DNA of 64,000 nt from DASZTV01 sp035550655 (GTDB taxonomy: Bacteria > Actinomycetota > Actinomycetes > JAFAQI01), in NCBI GenBank assembly GCA_035550655.1, contig DASZOU010000022.1, positions 1-64,000 on the forward strand, in the 5' to 3' direction. The notes below the pieces were generated by a model, which made no database searches, was not told where the DNA came from, and saw nothing but the letters and a program-made list of their open reading frames with translations. Made by a program: the position numbers and the translations under genes. Positions 41,617-51,368 of the stretch are shown here, piece after piece; the first letter of the stretch is position 1; every line of letters starts with the position of its first letter.

Positions 41617-43572
41617 ATGAGCATCGAGATCGCCCCACGCGCCGCCGTTGACCCGCATCAGCTTCGCCGCGTCCTCGATGGGCGCTGGGCGGACACTCGC
41701 GAGCAGGTCCGCCAGCTTCTTCGCGACCCACGCCTGGCCCCCCGCCAAGGACTGAGCATCGACGAGCAGCGGCAACGCACGCTAGAAGGACTGCTCGCCG
41801 TGGCTGCGACCGACGGCCCGAAGCTGATGTTCCCGAAGGAGTGCGGCGGTCTCGACGAAGTGGGCGCCGGCGTGACCAGCTTCGAGACGCAGGCTCACGC
41901 CGACCTCTCCCTGCTCGTCAAGTGCGGGGTGCAGTTCGGGCTGTTCGGCGGCGCCATCCGCCACCTCGGTACCGCCCGCCACCACGAGCAGTACCTCCGC
42001 GACGTGATGAACGCGGAGCTGCTCGGCTGCTTCGCCATGACGGAGACCGGTCACGGCTCAGACGTCCAGTCGCTTCGCACGACCGCGACGTACGACGCGA
42101 CGACCCAGGAGTTCGTCGTCTGCACCCCCGACGACGACGCCGCCAAGAACTACATCGGCAACGCGGCGCGCGACGGCCGGCTGGCCGTCGTCTTCGCCCA
42201 GCTCTGCACCGCCGGCGAGGTACACGGTGTGCACGCGCTGCTGGTGCCGATCAGGGACGCCGCGGGCAACACCGCGCCGGGGGTGCGAATCGCCGACGAC
42301 GGCGAGAAAGCCGGACTGAACGGCGTCGACAACGGTCGCATCTGGTTCGACAACGTCCGGGTTCCGCGCGAAGCATTGCTCGACCGGTTCGGAGCGGTTT
42401 CGCCGGACGGCAGCTACTCGAGTCCCGTCGACAACGTCAACCGCCGCTTCTTCACCATGCTCGGCACGCTCGTGCAGGGGCGCATCAGCATCTCCGGCTC
42501 CGCGTTGTCCGCGACGAAGAACGCGCTGACGATCGCCGTCCGCTATGGCAACAGCCGCCGCCAGTTCAAGGCTCCTGACGCCGGCGAGGAGATCGTGGTG
42601 CTCGACTACCTCGCGCACCAGCGGGCGCTGCTGCCCGCGCTCGCAACCACCTACGCCTTGAGCTTCGCCCAAGCGGAGCTGGTGAGCGAGCTGCACGACG
42701 TGCAGTCGGAGGCGAGCGACGAACAGGCGCGCCGACGGCTCGAGACGTTCGCTGCCGGACTGAAGGCGACGTCGACGTGGCATGCCACCGCCACCATCCA
42801 GGCCTGCCGTGAGGCGTGTGGGGGCGCCGGCTATCTCTCGGAGAACCAGCTCGCGGGACTCAAGGCCGACACCGACGTCTTCACGACCTTCGAAGGTGAC
42901 AACACCGTCCTGCTGCAGCTGGTGGCGAAGACGTTGCTGACGAACTACCAGGCGGAGTTCGGAGAGCTCGACACGATCGGCACCGCGCGCTTCGTCGCCG
43001 AGCAGGTGGCCGACATCGTCATCGAGCGGAGCGGTGCGCGAGGGATCGTGCAACGGCTCGTCGACGCGCTCCCCGGTACGTCGGACGACGAGACCAGCCT
43101 GCTCGACCGCGGCTACCAGATCTCACTGCTCGCCTGGCGCGAGAAGCACCTGCTGGAAGGCCTCGCGCGACGACTGCGCAAAGGCGTCGAAGCCGATGCC
43201 GATCTCTTCGACGTCTTCAACTCGGCGCAGGACCACCTGCTCCTCGCCGCACGCGCCCACATTGACGCTCGCGTCCTCGAGGCGTTCGACACCGCATTGA
43301 GCGCTGTGGAGGACGAGGCGGTCGCAGACCTGCTGAACCGCGTGTGCGACCTCCATGCGCTGTCGGTGATCGAGCGTGAGCGCGGCTGGTTCCTGGAGCA
43401 CAACCGGCTGACGGCCAGCCGCAGCAAGCGAGTGACCGCCACGGTGAACGACCTCTGCCGCGAGCTGCGACCGCACGCCGATCTCCTGGTGGCGGCGTTC
43501 GGCATCCCGGATGAGCTCATCACCGCTCCGATCGCCTGCCGGCCCGCGGGCGCCGGCCCTCGGTTTGGTTGA
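41617..43572 (+). CDS. Acyl-CoA dehydrogenase/oxidase family protein
   Basis: The 651-residue flavoprotein is larger than ordinary acyl-CoA dehydrogenases (about 380-400) and matches acyl-CoA-oxidase-like architecture. It has an N-terminal helical domain, a middle beta domain with CFAMTETGHGSDVQSL, then NRRFFTMLGTLVQGRISISGSA and ACREACGGAGYLSENQLAGLKADTDVFTTFEGDNTVLLQLVAKTLL (catalytic glutamate in FEGDN). A C-terminal oxidase-like helical domain completes it. It probably catalyses the first oxidation of long-chain acyl-CoA. Confidence 0.9.
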   Translation: MSIEIAPRAAVDPHQLRRVLDGRWADTREQVRQLLRDPRLAPRQGLSIDEQRQRTLEGLLAVAATDGPKLMFPKECGGLDEVGAGVTSFETQAHADLSLLVKCGVQFGLFGGAIRHLGTARHHEQYLRDVMNAELLGCFAMTETGHGSDVQSLRTTATYDATTQEFVVCTPDDDAAKNYIGNAARDGRLAVVFAQLCTAGEVHGVHALLVPIRDAAGNTAPGVRIADDGEKAGLNGVDNGRIWFDNVRVPREALLDRFGAVSPDGSYSSPVDNVNRRFFTMLGTLVQGRISISGSALSATKNALTIAVRYGNSRRQFKAPDAGEEIVVLDYLAHQRALLPALATTYALSFAQAELVSELHDVQSEASDEQARRRLETFAAGLKATSTWHATATIQACREACGGAGYLSENQLAGLKADTDVFTTFEGDNTVLLQLVAKTLLTNYQAEFGELDTIGTARFVAEQVADIVIERSGARGIVQRLVDALPGTSDDETSLLDRGYQISLLAWREKHLLEGLARRLRKGVEADADLFDVFNSAQDHLLLAARAHIDARVLEAFDTALSAVEDEAVADLLNRVCDLHALSVIERERGWFLEHNRLTASRSKRVTATVNDLCRELRPHADLLVAAFGIPDELITAPIACRPAGAGPRFG

Positions 43573-43581
43573 CTCTTCGCC

Positions 43582-44508
43582 ATGACTGGACGCGAACAGG
43601 CGATCGGCGCCGCCCTCGCCGTGGTGGTGCTCGTGGGGGTCATCGACGCCTCCGTCTCCGGACATGACAGCGGATCGACGCCGTCGTCCTCCGCAACCCC
43701 TGCGGCGACCAGCCAGCCGACCACGAGCGCGCCGACACCGACCAGCGCTGCCACCTCGGCCCAGCCCTCGCACCGAGCGCACCACTCCCCGCACCACACG
43801 GCGAACGGCGGCGTCACGCCTGCGACGACTGCGGCCGAAGCCGCGTCGCCGACCCCGACCCGCACAACCGCTGCGCGGCATGCGTCACCGACCGCCTCGG
43901 CGTCGCCGACCATCCCTCCGGGGGTGCTCGGAACGTTCAGCTACACGACCAAGGGGTCGGAACAGACCAACATCCCGGGAACGCAGCGGGAGTTCCCCTC
44001 AACCACGAAGATCACGAACAAGCGAAAGGCATGCGGTGTCGCCAGCACCTGGAAGCCGGTGCCCGAGCACGTCCAGACGCAGGTGCTCTGCCCATCGGGT
44101 GACGGGATCAAGGTCACGTCGTACCGCACCACGATCAGCTTCTACGGCGTCAGCAGCGGCGAAGACTTCACCTGCTCCGGACCGTCATACGTCTACCAGC
44201 CAGCAGTCGCGGCGGGCCACGTCTGGAAGTTCAAGTGCAAGGCACCGGACGCGGTCGCGGTGCAGACCTCACGCGTCGTCGGCTACGACACGATCGACGT
44301 CGGCGGCACGACGGTCCGAACCCTCCACGTCCACGTCGACACGAAGTTGCACGGCAACAGCAGCGGGAGGTCCTCGCAGGACTACTGGATCGCGACCAGC
44401 AAGCCCATCCTGGTCAAGGAACAGGGCACGGTAGCGGCGTCCCAGCGGAACGTGAACTACACCGAGAGCTACTCGCTGGCGCTCAAGAGCCTCTCCCCCA
44501 AGACCTGA
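43582..44508 (+). CDS. Secreted or membrane-anchored Thr/Pro-rich protein of unknown function
   Basis: The 308-residue protein has an N-terminal hydrophobic helix (about residues 8-25) that may be a signal anchor. A ~95-residue low-complexity Thr/Ser/Pro/Ala/His linker follows. A globular domain from about residue 115 (GTFSYTTKGSEQTN) to the end contains two pairs of cysteines (CGVAS/VLCPSG and FTCSG/KFKCK). No family is recognised. The last 40 bases overlap the end of the convergent rarD-like gene. Confidence 0.7.
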   Translation: MTGREQAIGAALAVVVLVGVIDASVSGHDSGSTPSSSATPAATSQPTTSAPTPTSAATSAQPSHRAHHSPHHTANGGVTPATTAAEAASPTPTRTTAARHASPTASASPTIPPGVLGTFSYTTKGSEQTNIPGTQREFPSTTKITNKRKACGVASTWKPVPEHVQTQVLCPSGDGIKVTSYRTTISFYGVSSGEDFTCSGPSYVYQPAVAAGHVWKFKCKAPDAVAVQTSRVVGYDTIDVGGTTVRTLHVHVDTKLHGNSSGRSSQDYWIATSKPILVKEQGTVAASQRNVNYTESYSLALKSLSPKT

Positions 44509-45392
44509 CGCTCGCGTTCCGGCATCGACAACAGGCCGGCGGTGAAGACGCCGAGCGCCACCCAAACCAGACAGAAGCCGACGAGACGGACCGCCGGGAG
44601 CGGCTCGTGACGGACGGCTACGCCGATCACGAACTGGATGGTCGGGGTCAGGTACTGCATCAGGCCAAGGCGTGACAGCGCGATCCGCGGGGCCGCGCCG
44701 GCGAACAGCAGCAGCGGCACGACGGTCACGATCCCCGCGCTGGCCAGCAGCGCGGCGTGGTCGGCGCCGTGACCCGTGAACGTCCCATCACCGCGGGCCG
44801 CCGAAACGGCGAGGTAACCCGCAGCAAGCGGCGCGAGGACCGCGGCTTCGACCACGAGTCCGTTCATGGGCGTCACGCCGACGACCTTCTTCACCAGGCC
44901 GTACGCACCGAAGCTGAACGCGAGCACCAACGCGATCCAGGGCGGCCGACCGGCTTGGACGGTCAGGACCACGACTCCCGCGGTCGCGACCCCTACCGCC
45001 GTCCACTGCGTGCGCCCCAACCGCTCTCGCAGCACGATCACGCCTAGGGCGACAGTGACGAGCGGATTGATGAAGTAGCCCAGCGAGGTCTCCACGACAT
45101 GGCCGTGGTTGACGCCCCAGATGTACACGCCCCAGTTGATGCCGATCAGCAACCCCGCCAGGCTCAACAGGCCGAGCGAGCGGGTGTCCCTCGGCAACGC
45201 CCGCCACGCGCCCCGTCCCGACACCACAAGCAGAAGCACCGTGACGCTGATCAGGGACCACACCACGCGGTGGGCGAGGATCTCCACGGCACCGGCCGGC
45301 TTCAGCAACGGCCAGTACAGCGGGAACAGGCCCCAGATGAGGTACGCCGCGAGGCCCATCACGGTGCCGCGGCGTTCCTCAGTCACGTCCAC
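44469..45392 (-). CDS. EamA-family permease, RarD-like
   Basis: The 307-residue protein has ten hydrophobic helices. It opens RRGTVMGLAAYLIWGLFPLYWPLLKPAGAVEILAHRVVWS, which is the RarD signature. GINWGVYIWGVNHGHVVETSLGYFINPLV is a second hallmark. The C-terminal half repeats the same fold. RarD was named for chloramphenicol sensitivity in Pseudomonas, and its substrate is unknown. Confidence 0.93.
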   Translation of the reverse strand: MDVTEERRGTVMGLAAYLIWGLFPLYWPLLKPAGAVEILAHRVVWSLISVTVLLLVVSGRGAWRALPRDTRSLGLLSLAGLLIGINWGVYIWGVNHGHVVETSLGYFINPLVTVALGVIVLRERLGRTQWTAVGVATAGVVVLTVQAGRPPWIALVLAFSFGAYGLVKKVVGVTPMNGLVVEAAVLAPLAAGYLAVSAARGDGTFTGHGADHAALLASAGIVTVVPLLLFAGAAPRIALSRLGLMQYLTPTIQFVIGVAVRHEPLPAVRLVGFCLVWVALGVFTAGLLSMPERERQVLGERLLSASE

Positions 45393-45550
45393 GTTCCCGT
45401 CCCCGGCCGGCTGGCACGCCGGGCGGTGCCGGCTGGTCGGTTCGACGCTATCGGCCGGGTCGCATCGCCTCGACGCGTTTTCCGACTGGTCCGCTCGGCT
45501 ACACCCGACCTGTGGGCCACGACTATGGCGGCGGGAGCGGTACGCGAGCG

Positions 45551-46801
45551 ATGATCACCGATGTGACCTCGACACCGACCGCACCCACTGCGGCGAGAGC
45601 GGTCAATCTCGAGCGCTGGCCCGGCATGGCGCCGCCACAGCCAGCACGGATCCGTGCGGCGCTCGCGCGCGCCGCCATGCGGCGAATCGCTCGTCGCGCC
45701 GGGCTACGCGTCGACCTGCCCGACGGCTCTCATTTCGGTCCCGATGACGCCCCCGTGATGCGGGTCATCTCCGCCGAGTCCTTCTTCACCCGGCTGGGAC
45801 GCGACGGCAAGATCGGCTTCGGCGAGGCGTTCATGGCCGGCGACTGGGACGCGCCCGATCTGGCCGCGGCGATCGAGCCGCTGGCCCGTCACATCGACTC
45901 GCTGGTTCCGGAGTGGCTGCAGTGGATCCGTGGGGCCTACGAAGCGCGCCAGCCCGCGACTGAGGACAACGATCGCCACGGAGCGCGCAGCAACATCGAG
46001 CGCCACTACGACCTGTCGAACGAGCTGTTCGCGCTGTTCCTCGACGAGACGATGACGTACTCGTCGGCGATCTTCGACGACCCGGGCGAGCCATTGGCGA
46101 CGGCACAGCGCCGGAAGATCGACCGGCTGCTCGACCAGGCCGGGGTCGAGGCGGGAAGCCGGGTGCTCGAGATCGGGACCGGCTGGGGCGAGCTGGCGAT
46201 CCGCGCCGCCCGCCGCGGTGCCTCGGTCACGACGATCACCCTGTCGAAAGAGCAGGCGGCACTCGCCCGTCAGCGTGCGGGGGCAGAAGCGGTCGACGAC
46301 AGGGTCGACGTTCGGCTCTGCGACTACCGCGACATCGGCGGCACGTACGACGCGATCGTCAGCGTCGAGATGATCGAGGCGGTCGGTGAGCGATGGTGGC
46401 CGACGTACTTCGAGGTACTCGACCGGCGGCTGCGGGCAGGCGGGCGGGTCGGCCTGCAAGCCATCGTGATGCCACACCGCAGGATGCTCGCCTCACGTCG
46501 GTCTTACTCCTGGATTCACAAGTACATCTTCCCGGGCGGAATCATCCCGTCGCTCGACGCCATCGAAGACATCGTGCGAAAGCAAACCGCGTTGCGCATC
46601 ATCGATGTGAAGCGGTTCGGCGCCTCCTACGCGGAGACGTTGCGGCGTTGGCGAGAGCGCTTCGTCTCGGCCGCCGCCGCCGTCAGCGCCCTCGGCTTCG
46701 ATGACACCTTCCGGCGGATGTGGACCTTCTACCTCGCCTACTGCGAGGCGGGATTCCGTGCCGGCCATCTCGACGTCGTACAGCTCACGATGACGAAGTG
46801 A
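45551..46801 (+). CDS. Cyclopropane-fatty-acyl-phospholipid synthase family methyltransferase
   Basis: The 416-residue enzyme has the CFA synthase N-terminal part with GFGEAFMAGDWDAPDLAAAIE. A SAM-binding core follows, with NIERHYDLSNELFALFLDETMTYSSAIF, LEIGTGWGELAIRAARR and VSVEMIEAVGERWW. It methylates double bonds of membrane fatty acids. GTG 45512 would lengthen it by 13 residues. It overlaps the DUF1295 gene by GTGA, suggesting a joint step in lipid modification. Confidence 0.92.
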   Translation: MITDVTSTPTAPTAARAVNLERWPGMAPPQPARIRAALARAAMRRIARRAGLRVDLPDGSHFGPDDAPVMRVISAESFFTRLGRDGKIGFGEAFMAGDWDAPDLAAAIEPLARHIDSLVPEWLQWIRGAYEARQPATEDNDRHGARSNIERHYDLSNELFALFLDETMTYSSAIFDDPGEPLATAQRRKIDRLLDQAGVEAGSRVLEIGTGWGELAIRAARRGASVTTITLSKEQAALARQRAGAEAVDDRVDVRLCDYRDIGGTYDAIVSVEMIEAVGERWWPTYFEVLDRRLRAGGRVGLQAIVMPHRRMLASRRSYSWIHKYIFPGGIIPSLDAIEDIVRKQTALRIIDVKRFGASYAETLRRWRERFVSAAAAVSALGFDDTFRRMWTFYLAYCEAGFRAGHLDVVQLTMTK

Positions 46802-47622
46802 GCGACTTCGGGGGGGACCGGTTCGCCACCGGATTGGCGGTCACGGCCGGGGTCGACATCGTGGTCTTCGCGGCGACGTGGGCGCTGGCGCGCCGGCGCG
46901 GCCGATACAACATCGTCGACGTGACGTGGGGGCTCGCAATCCTCGCGATCACGGGGACGGCCTTCGGCTGGTCGACCGCTACTTCGGGTGACACGACGCG
47001 GCGAGTGCTGGTGCTGGTCATGACAGCCGCGTGGGCGTTGCGCCTTGCGTGGCACATCGCAGCCCGCAACCGCGGCCATGGCGAGGACCCGCGCTACGCC
47101 GCGATCCTGCGCAAAGCGCCGGGCTCGGTGCCGCTGTACGCGATCCGCCGCGTGTTCCTCCCGCAAGCCGTGATCGCCTTCGGTGTCTCGATGCCGCAGC
47201 AGGTCGCGATGTACCAGCGCGGCTCCCGGCCGGCGCTCGACATCATCGGCGCGGCCTTGTTCGTCATCGGCCTCGGGTTCGAGGCGACGGCCGACGCGCA
47301 GCTGGCGCGGTTCATTCGTACTCGCAGCGGCAGTCACGAGGTCATGGACCACGGGCTGTGGCGTTACAGCCGTCACCCGAACTACTTCGGCGAGTCGGTG
47401 CTCTGGTTCGGCCTCTGGCTGCCGGCGGCCGGTGACTGGCGCGGGCAGCTGACGGTGATCGCTCCGGTGGTCGTGACCTATCTCGTCGGGTTCGCGACCG
47501 GCAAGCCGATGCTCGAGAAGGGAATGGCCAAGCGCAAGCCGGCGTACGCGGCGTACATGGCGAAGACGTCCGGCTTCGTGCCCCTCCCGCCGCGGCGGCT
47601 GCGACCAACCGTGCCCGAGTGA
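46798..47622 (+). CDS. DUF1295 (steroid 5-alpha-reductase-like) membrane protein
   Basis: The 274-residue protein has about six to seven membrane helices and the family pattern RYNIVDVTWGLA. Near the C-terminus is GLWRYSRHPNYFGESVLWFGLWLPAAG, typical of ICMT and 5-alpha-reductase-like proteins. The GTG start overlaps the stop of the CFA synthase gene. The pairing with cfa recurs in actinobacteria and suggests reduction or methylation of membrane lipids. No substrate is proven. Confidence 0.9.
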   Translation: MSDFGGDRFATGLAVTAGVDIVVFAATWALARRRGRYNIVDVTWGLAILAITGTAFGWSTATSGDTTRRVLVLVMTAAWALRLAWHIAARNRGHGEDPRYAAILRKAPGSVPLYAIRRVFLPQAVIAFGVSMPQQVAMYQRGSRPALDIIGAALFVIGLGFEATADAQLARFIRTRSGSHEVMDHGLWRYSRHPNYFGESVLWFGLWLPAAGDWRGQLTVIAPVVVTYLVGFATGKPMLEKGMAKRKPAYAAYMAKTSGFVPLPPRRLRPTVPE

Positions 47623-47640
47623 CCAGGACATGATCCCGAC

Positions 47641-48657
47641 ATGACGGTCCGACCTGTCAGCGAGCTGCTCGCCCGAGCCTCTGAACGCCGTGCGGTAAAC
47701 CCCGCGGACGGAAAGAGCTCCTCGACCTTCGAGAAGGTGACGATCGACGGCGAGCGGTATTTCTTGAAGCGGCTCAGCCCGGCGACGGACTGGATCATGC
47801 GGGTGACGGGCGACGAGGTGCATCGCCCCTACCTGGTCTGGCAGGCGGGACTCATGGGAGAGGCGCCGGCCTCCATCGACCACACCGTCGTGGCAATGCA
47901 GATCGACGGGGCGGGCAAGGATGCCGTCTGCTCCACGCTGATGCGCGACATCGCCGAACACCTCGTCCCAGAGGGTGACGGCGTCGTACCGAGGTCGCAG
48001 CACGAGAGCTTCATCGATCACCTGGCGGAGCTCTCCGCAGCGTTCTGGGGATTCACCGACACCATCGGCGGCCTGACGACGATGACCGAGCGGCTGCGCT
48101 TCTTCGATCCCCGGGTGGTGGCGAAGGAGCTCGAAGTCGCCGACCCTCCCGGCCCGATCGTCGGGGCGGACGCCGGGTGGCGCGCGCTCCCCGCGCTGTC
48201 GCCCCTCCTCGCCGACCTGGCCTTCGCCGTGCAGGACGACCCGTCCCTGCTGACGGTTCCGCTGTCGCAGACGCCGGTGACCTTCCTTCACGGGGACTGG
48301 AAGATGGGCAACCTGGGGTCTCACCCGGATGGACGGACCATCCTGCTCGACTGGGCCTATCCCGGATCGGGCCCGGCCTGCTGGGACCTGTGCTGGTACC
48401 TCGCGCTCAACCGGGCGCGGCTGCCGGAGCCGAAGGAGGCCTCGATCGAGCGGTTCCGGGCGGCTCTCGAGCGCCACGGCGTCGCGACGGCCGACTGGTT
48501 CGACCGGCAGCTCGACCTCTGCCTCGCAGCGATCATGGTCACGTTCGGCTGGGAGAAGGCGATCGGCGACGAGACTGAGCTGCGATGGTGGGAACACCAC
48601 GTCCGTGAGGCCCTGCAGCGTCAGGGAATCGGGCTTCCGCGCCGCGGTCCGGCGTGA
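47641..48657 (+). CDS. Phosphotransferase (APH-fold) family protein
   Basis: The 338-residue protein has a kinase-like fold. The HGDWKMGNLGSHPDGRTILLDWAYPGSGPACWDLCWYLALNRARLP segment includes the catalytic Asp and metal-binding Asp, as in aminoglycoside or choline-kinase-type enzymes. The N-terminal lobe is RYFLKRLSPATDWIMRVTGDE. Whether the substrate is a drug, a sugar or a lipid head group cannot be told. The start of the following methyltransferase overlaps its stop, so the two may act on one substrate. Confidence 0.82.
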   Translation: MTVRPVSELLARASERRAVNPADGKSSSTFEKVTIDGERYFLKRLSPATDWIMRVTGDEVHRPYLVWQAGLMGEAPASIDHTVVAMQIDGAGKDAVCSTLMRDIAEHLVPEGDGVVPRSQHESFIDHLAELSAAFWGFTDTIGGLTTMTERLRFFDPRVVAKELEVADPPGPIVGADAGWRALPALSPLLADLAFAVQDDPSLLTVPLSQTPVTFLHGDWKMGNLGSHPDGRTILLDWAYPGSGPACWDLCWYLALNRARLPEPKEASIERFRAALERHGVATADWFDRQLDLCLAAIMVTFGWEKAIGDETELRWWEHHVREALQRQGIGLPRRGPA

Positions 48658-49433
48658 CCATCGACCACTACGCCGGTGCTGCCCGCCGATGGGCCGAAGG
48701 CGCGACGATCGTCTACCGGCCGATCGCCCATCGGCTGCTCGACACCAGCCCACATCGACTGACTGGACGGGCGGTCCTCGACGCCGGCGCCGGCACCGGG
48801 GTGGTCAGTGCGGCGCTGACCGAGCTCGGGGCACGTCCGATCGCTCTCGATCTGTCCGTCGACATGTTGGCGTGGGGCGCGGATCACCGGCCACCAGCGG
48901 TCGCGGGGGACGTCACCCGGCTGCCGCTTCGCTCCGACGCGGTGGACGACACCGTCGCGGCGTTCGTGTTCAACCATCTGACCGAGCCCCATCTCGCGCT
49001 CGCCGAGGCCGGTCGGGTGACGCGCCCGGGTGGCGGCGTACTCGCCTGCGTCTACGCGAACTCCAGCCGAAGTGAGGTTCGCGACGCGCTGGACGAAGCG
49101 GCCCGCGGTGAGGGCTGGCGCGTCCCCGACTGGTACGTGCGACTGAAGCAGACAGCGACACCACTGCTCGGTGATCCGCACCGGATGGCGGCGACCGCCG
49201 ACCGGGCCGGGCTTGCCGACGTCATCGCGACCGAAGAGGTCCTGGACGTCGGCGTCGAGGAACCTGAACAGCTCGTCGACTACCGGCTCGGCCAGGCTCA
49301 GTTCGCCGCCTGGCTCGACGAGCTCGGACCCCGCCGGGCGGAGCAGGCGAGAGACCGCCTGGTCGAGGTGGTCCGGCCGATCATGCGGCCCTACCGGCCG
49401 ACCGTCGTGTTTCTCGTGGCACGCGCTCGCTGA
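48654..49433 (+). CDS. Class I SAM-dependent methyltransferase
   Basis: The 259-residue methyltransferase has the SAM-binding VLDAGAGTGVVSAALTELGARPIALDLS (motif I and the acidic end of strand 2). LPLRSDAVDDTVAAFVFNHLTEP covers motifs II/III. The N-terminal YAGAARRWAEGATIVYRPIA helix is typical of small-molecule methyltransferases. It overlaps the phosphotransferase gene by four bases. Confidence 0.9.
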   Translation: MTIDHYAGAARRWAEGATIVYRPIAHRLLDTSPHRLTGRAVLDAGAGTGVVSAALTELGARPIALDLSVDMLAWGADHRPPAVAGDVTRLPLRSDAVDDTVAAFVFNHLTEPHLALAEAGRVTRPGGGVLACVYANSSRSEVRDALDEAARGEGWRVPDWYVRLKQTATPLLGDPHRMAATADRAGLADVIATEEVLDVGVEEPEQLVDYRLGQAQFAAWLDELGPRRAEQARDRLVEVVRPIMRPYRPTVVFLVARAR

Positions 49434-49507
49434 CGCGAGCAGGTGGCGGTCGCTCGCCAAACGGCTCGCTACGACGCAGACTCAGGATCGACCCGGGAGG
49501 GGATGTC

Positions 49508-50068
49508 ATGGCAGACCTGAACGACGTACACCGCCGAGTGCTGAGCGCGACCGGCACGATCGTCGCCGGCATCGGTCCGCAACAGTGGAATGAGGCGACC
49601 CCGTGCGAAGGGTGGGATGTACGCGCCCTGGCCAACCACGTGGTCGCGGGCAACTACTGGGCCGCTGAGCTCGCCGCGGGGAAGACGATCGACGAAGTCG
49701 GAACCGCCCTCGACGGCGACGTGCTGGGGGACGACGCGGCCGGCTCGTACGAGAAGTCGGCAGCTGCGGCAGCGGCCGCCTTCGAGGCGCCGGGAGCCCT
49801 CGACGCACCGTGCGCCGTTTCCTACGGGCCGGTCCCCGGCTCGGTGTACGCCGGTCACCGGATCATCGACGTGCTCGTTCACGGCTGGGACCTTGCCAAG
49901 GCGACCGGACAGGACACCACGCTCGATCCCGATCTGGTCGCCGCCTGCATCGAGATCGTCGAGCCTCAGCTCGACATGCTGGCGGCCAGTGGAGCCTTCG
50001 CCCCCGCCACCGAGGTCGGGGACGACGCGGATCCGCAGGCGAGGCTGCTGGGCTGGCTCGGTCGCTAA
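49508..50068 (+). CDS. TIGR03086-like DinB/mycothiol-type metal-binding protein
   Basis: The 186-residue protein starts with a four-helix bundle: VHRRVLSATGTIVAGIGPQQWNEATPCEGWDVRALANHVVAGNYW, then HRIIDVLVHGWDLAKATGQDTTLDPD. The three histidine ligands (NHVV, HRII, HGWD) are those of the DinB-like metal domain. The family includes mycothiol-dependent maleylpyruvate isomerase. In the TIGR03086 group the function is unknown. It converges on the ABC permease gene. Confidence 0.87.
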   Translation: MADLNDVHRRVLSATGTIVAGIGPQQWNEATPCEGWDVRALANHVVAGNYWAAELAAGKTIDEVGTALDGDVLGDDAAGSYEKSAAAAAAAFEAPGALDAPCAVSYGPVPGSVYAGHRIIDVLVHGWDLAKATGQDTTLDPDLVAACIEIVEPQLDMLAASGAFAPATEVGDDADPQARLLGWLGR

Positions 50069-50754
50069 CCCCCGCGCCGCGCGGCGGTGCGGATCGACAG
50101 CCGCGGCCCGATGAAGACCCGGGCCAGCGCCAAGAGGGCAACCGCGTACATCGCGCCCTCGATCAGCGGCCACAGGATCGGGCCGTGGCCTGCCAGGCCG
50201 GTGTCGATGAGCAGCCGCGCGCCGTAGAACGGCAGCAGTTTCGCGACCGTCGACGTGTGGCTCACCGCAAGCTGGATGCCGACGACACCGATCAGGACGA
50301 GCGTTGCCTCGAGCTCGCGCGGGACGATTGCGGCGACGGCGATGCCGAACGGCACCGCGATCGCAGCAACGGCACTCACCCCGAGCAGCAGCACGCCAGG
50401 GTTGTCGGGATGCGAGATCGGCGCCATCAGCGCGGTGAACAGCCCGGACAGCACGATGCCGAACGGGCACAAGAAGAGCAGCCGACCGACCAGCAGCTCG
50501 TGGGGCCGGTATCCCGACAGCACGAGCCGGTGATCGACCTCACTGGAGGACAGCGCGGAGAAGACGGTGGCGCCGCCAACGGCGAACGCCATCGCCACGC
50601 CCCCGGTGCCGACCGCGTCCCGGCCTTCTCCCACCGAGCTGAGGTAGAAGCTCATCGGCAGTGCCACGAGCAGCGCGATGGCGATGTGCCGGCGGACCAG
50701 GTCCCGGCCGTGCATCTCCGCCATGATCACCATGCGCGACAGCGACTCCCTCAT
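50065..50754 (-). CDS. ABC transporter permease-like membrane protein
   Basis: The 229-residue protein has about six membrane helices: LVRRHIAIALLVALPMSFYLSSV, VGTGGVAMAFAVGGATVFSAL, GYRPHELLVGRLLFLCPFGIVLSGLF and others. The ATG at 50754 overlaps the stop of the ATPase gene and gives the expected size. It is probably the membrane half of the same exporter. An antibiotic or lipid substrate would be a guess. Confidence 0.8.
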   Translation of the reverse strand: MRESLSRMVIMAEMHGRDLVRRHIAIALLVALPMSFYLSSVGEGRDAVGTGGVAMAFAVGGATVFSALSSSEVDHRLVLSGYRPHELLVGRLLFLCPFGIVLSGLFTALMAPISHPDNPGVLLLGVSAVAAIAVPFGIAVAAIVPRELEATLVLIGVVGIQLAVSHTSTVAKLLPFYGARLLIDTGLAGHGPILWPLIEGAMYAVALLALARVFIGPRLSIRTAARRGG

Positions 50755-51368
50755 GGCCGCTCCAACGAGGGGTGCGACGGCAGCTCGACCACCCGGTCGG
50801 CGCGGCTGAGCTCGGCGAGCATGTGCGTGACGACCACCACCGCTTTCCCCTGCCGGCTCCACGCGCGGCAGTGGTCCCAGAAGTTGACGTAGGTGCCCCG
50901 GTCGAATCCTTGGTACGGCTCGTCCAGTAGCAGGAGTCCGGGATTGCCGAGAAGGGCGATCGCGAGGTTGAGCTTCTGCCGCGTGCCGCCCGACATCTCG
51001 GCAGTGACGACGCGCGCGCCGACCGGGAACCCGAACTCGTCGAGCAGGTCGTGACCGCGTCTCAGCGCCGTGGCACGGCCGAGTCCTAGTCCCCGGCCGA
51101 ACATCACCAGGTGCTCGTCCGCGGTCAGGAGCTCGAACAGGCCCGGCGTCTGCGGGCAGTACCCGACGGCACCCGCGACCCGGACCTCACCCGCATCGGC
51201 GGGCAAAAGCCCGGCGCAGATGCGCATGAGGGTCGACTTGCCGGCGCCGTTCTCGCCGGTCAGCGCGACGACCTCACCGGCGGTCACCGACAGGCTGACC
51301 CGGTCGAGCACCGTCGCGCGCCGGTAGCGCTTGCACACGCCCTCGACGACGAGCTCGTCGGGCGGCAT
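50751..51368 (-). CDS. ABC transporter ATP-binding protein
   Basis: The 205-residue ATPase has Walker A (GENGAGKST), the Q-loop region (GYCPQTPGLFELL), the signature segment MSGGTRQKLNLA and Walker B (LLLLDEP), then HMLAEL. ATG 51368 starts the family core. The frame upstream to 51518 carries no known domain. A GntR-type palindrome lies about 110 bases upstream. Confidence 0.86.
   Translation of the reverse strand: MPPDELVVEGVCKRYRRATVLDRVSLSVTAGEVVALTGENGAGKSTLMRICAGLLPADAGEVRVAGAVGYCPQTPGLFELLTADEHLVMFGRGLGLGRATALRRGHDLLDEFGFPVGARVVTAEMSGGTRQKLNLAIALLGNPGLLLLDEPYQGFDRGTYVNFWDHCRAWSRQGKAVVVVTHMLAELSRADRVVELPSHPSLERP

Noticed and set aside
46738..48753. 671-codon minus-strand ORF (and similar long Arg/Gly/Asp-rich frames such as 5826-7886)
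   Set aside because: These are frames opposite well-supported genes; high GC makes stops rare, and the translations have no domains.
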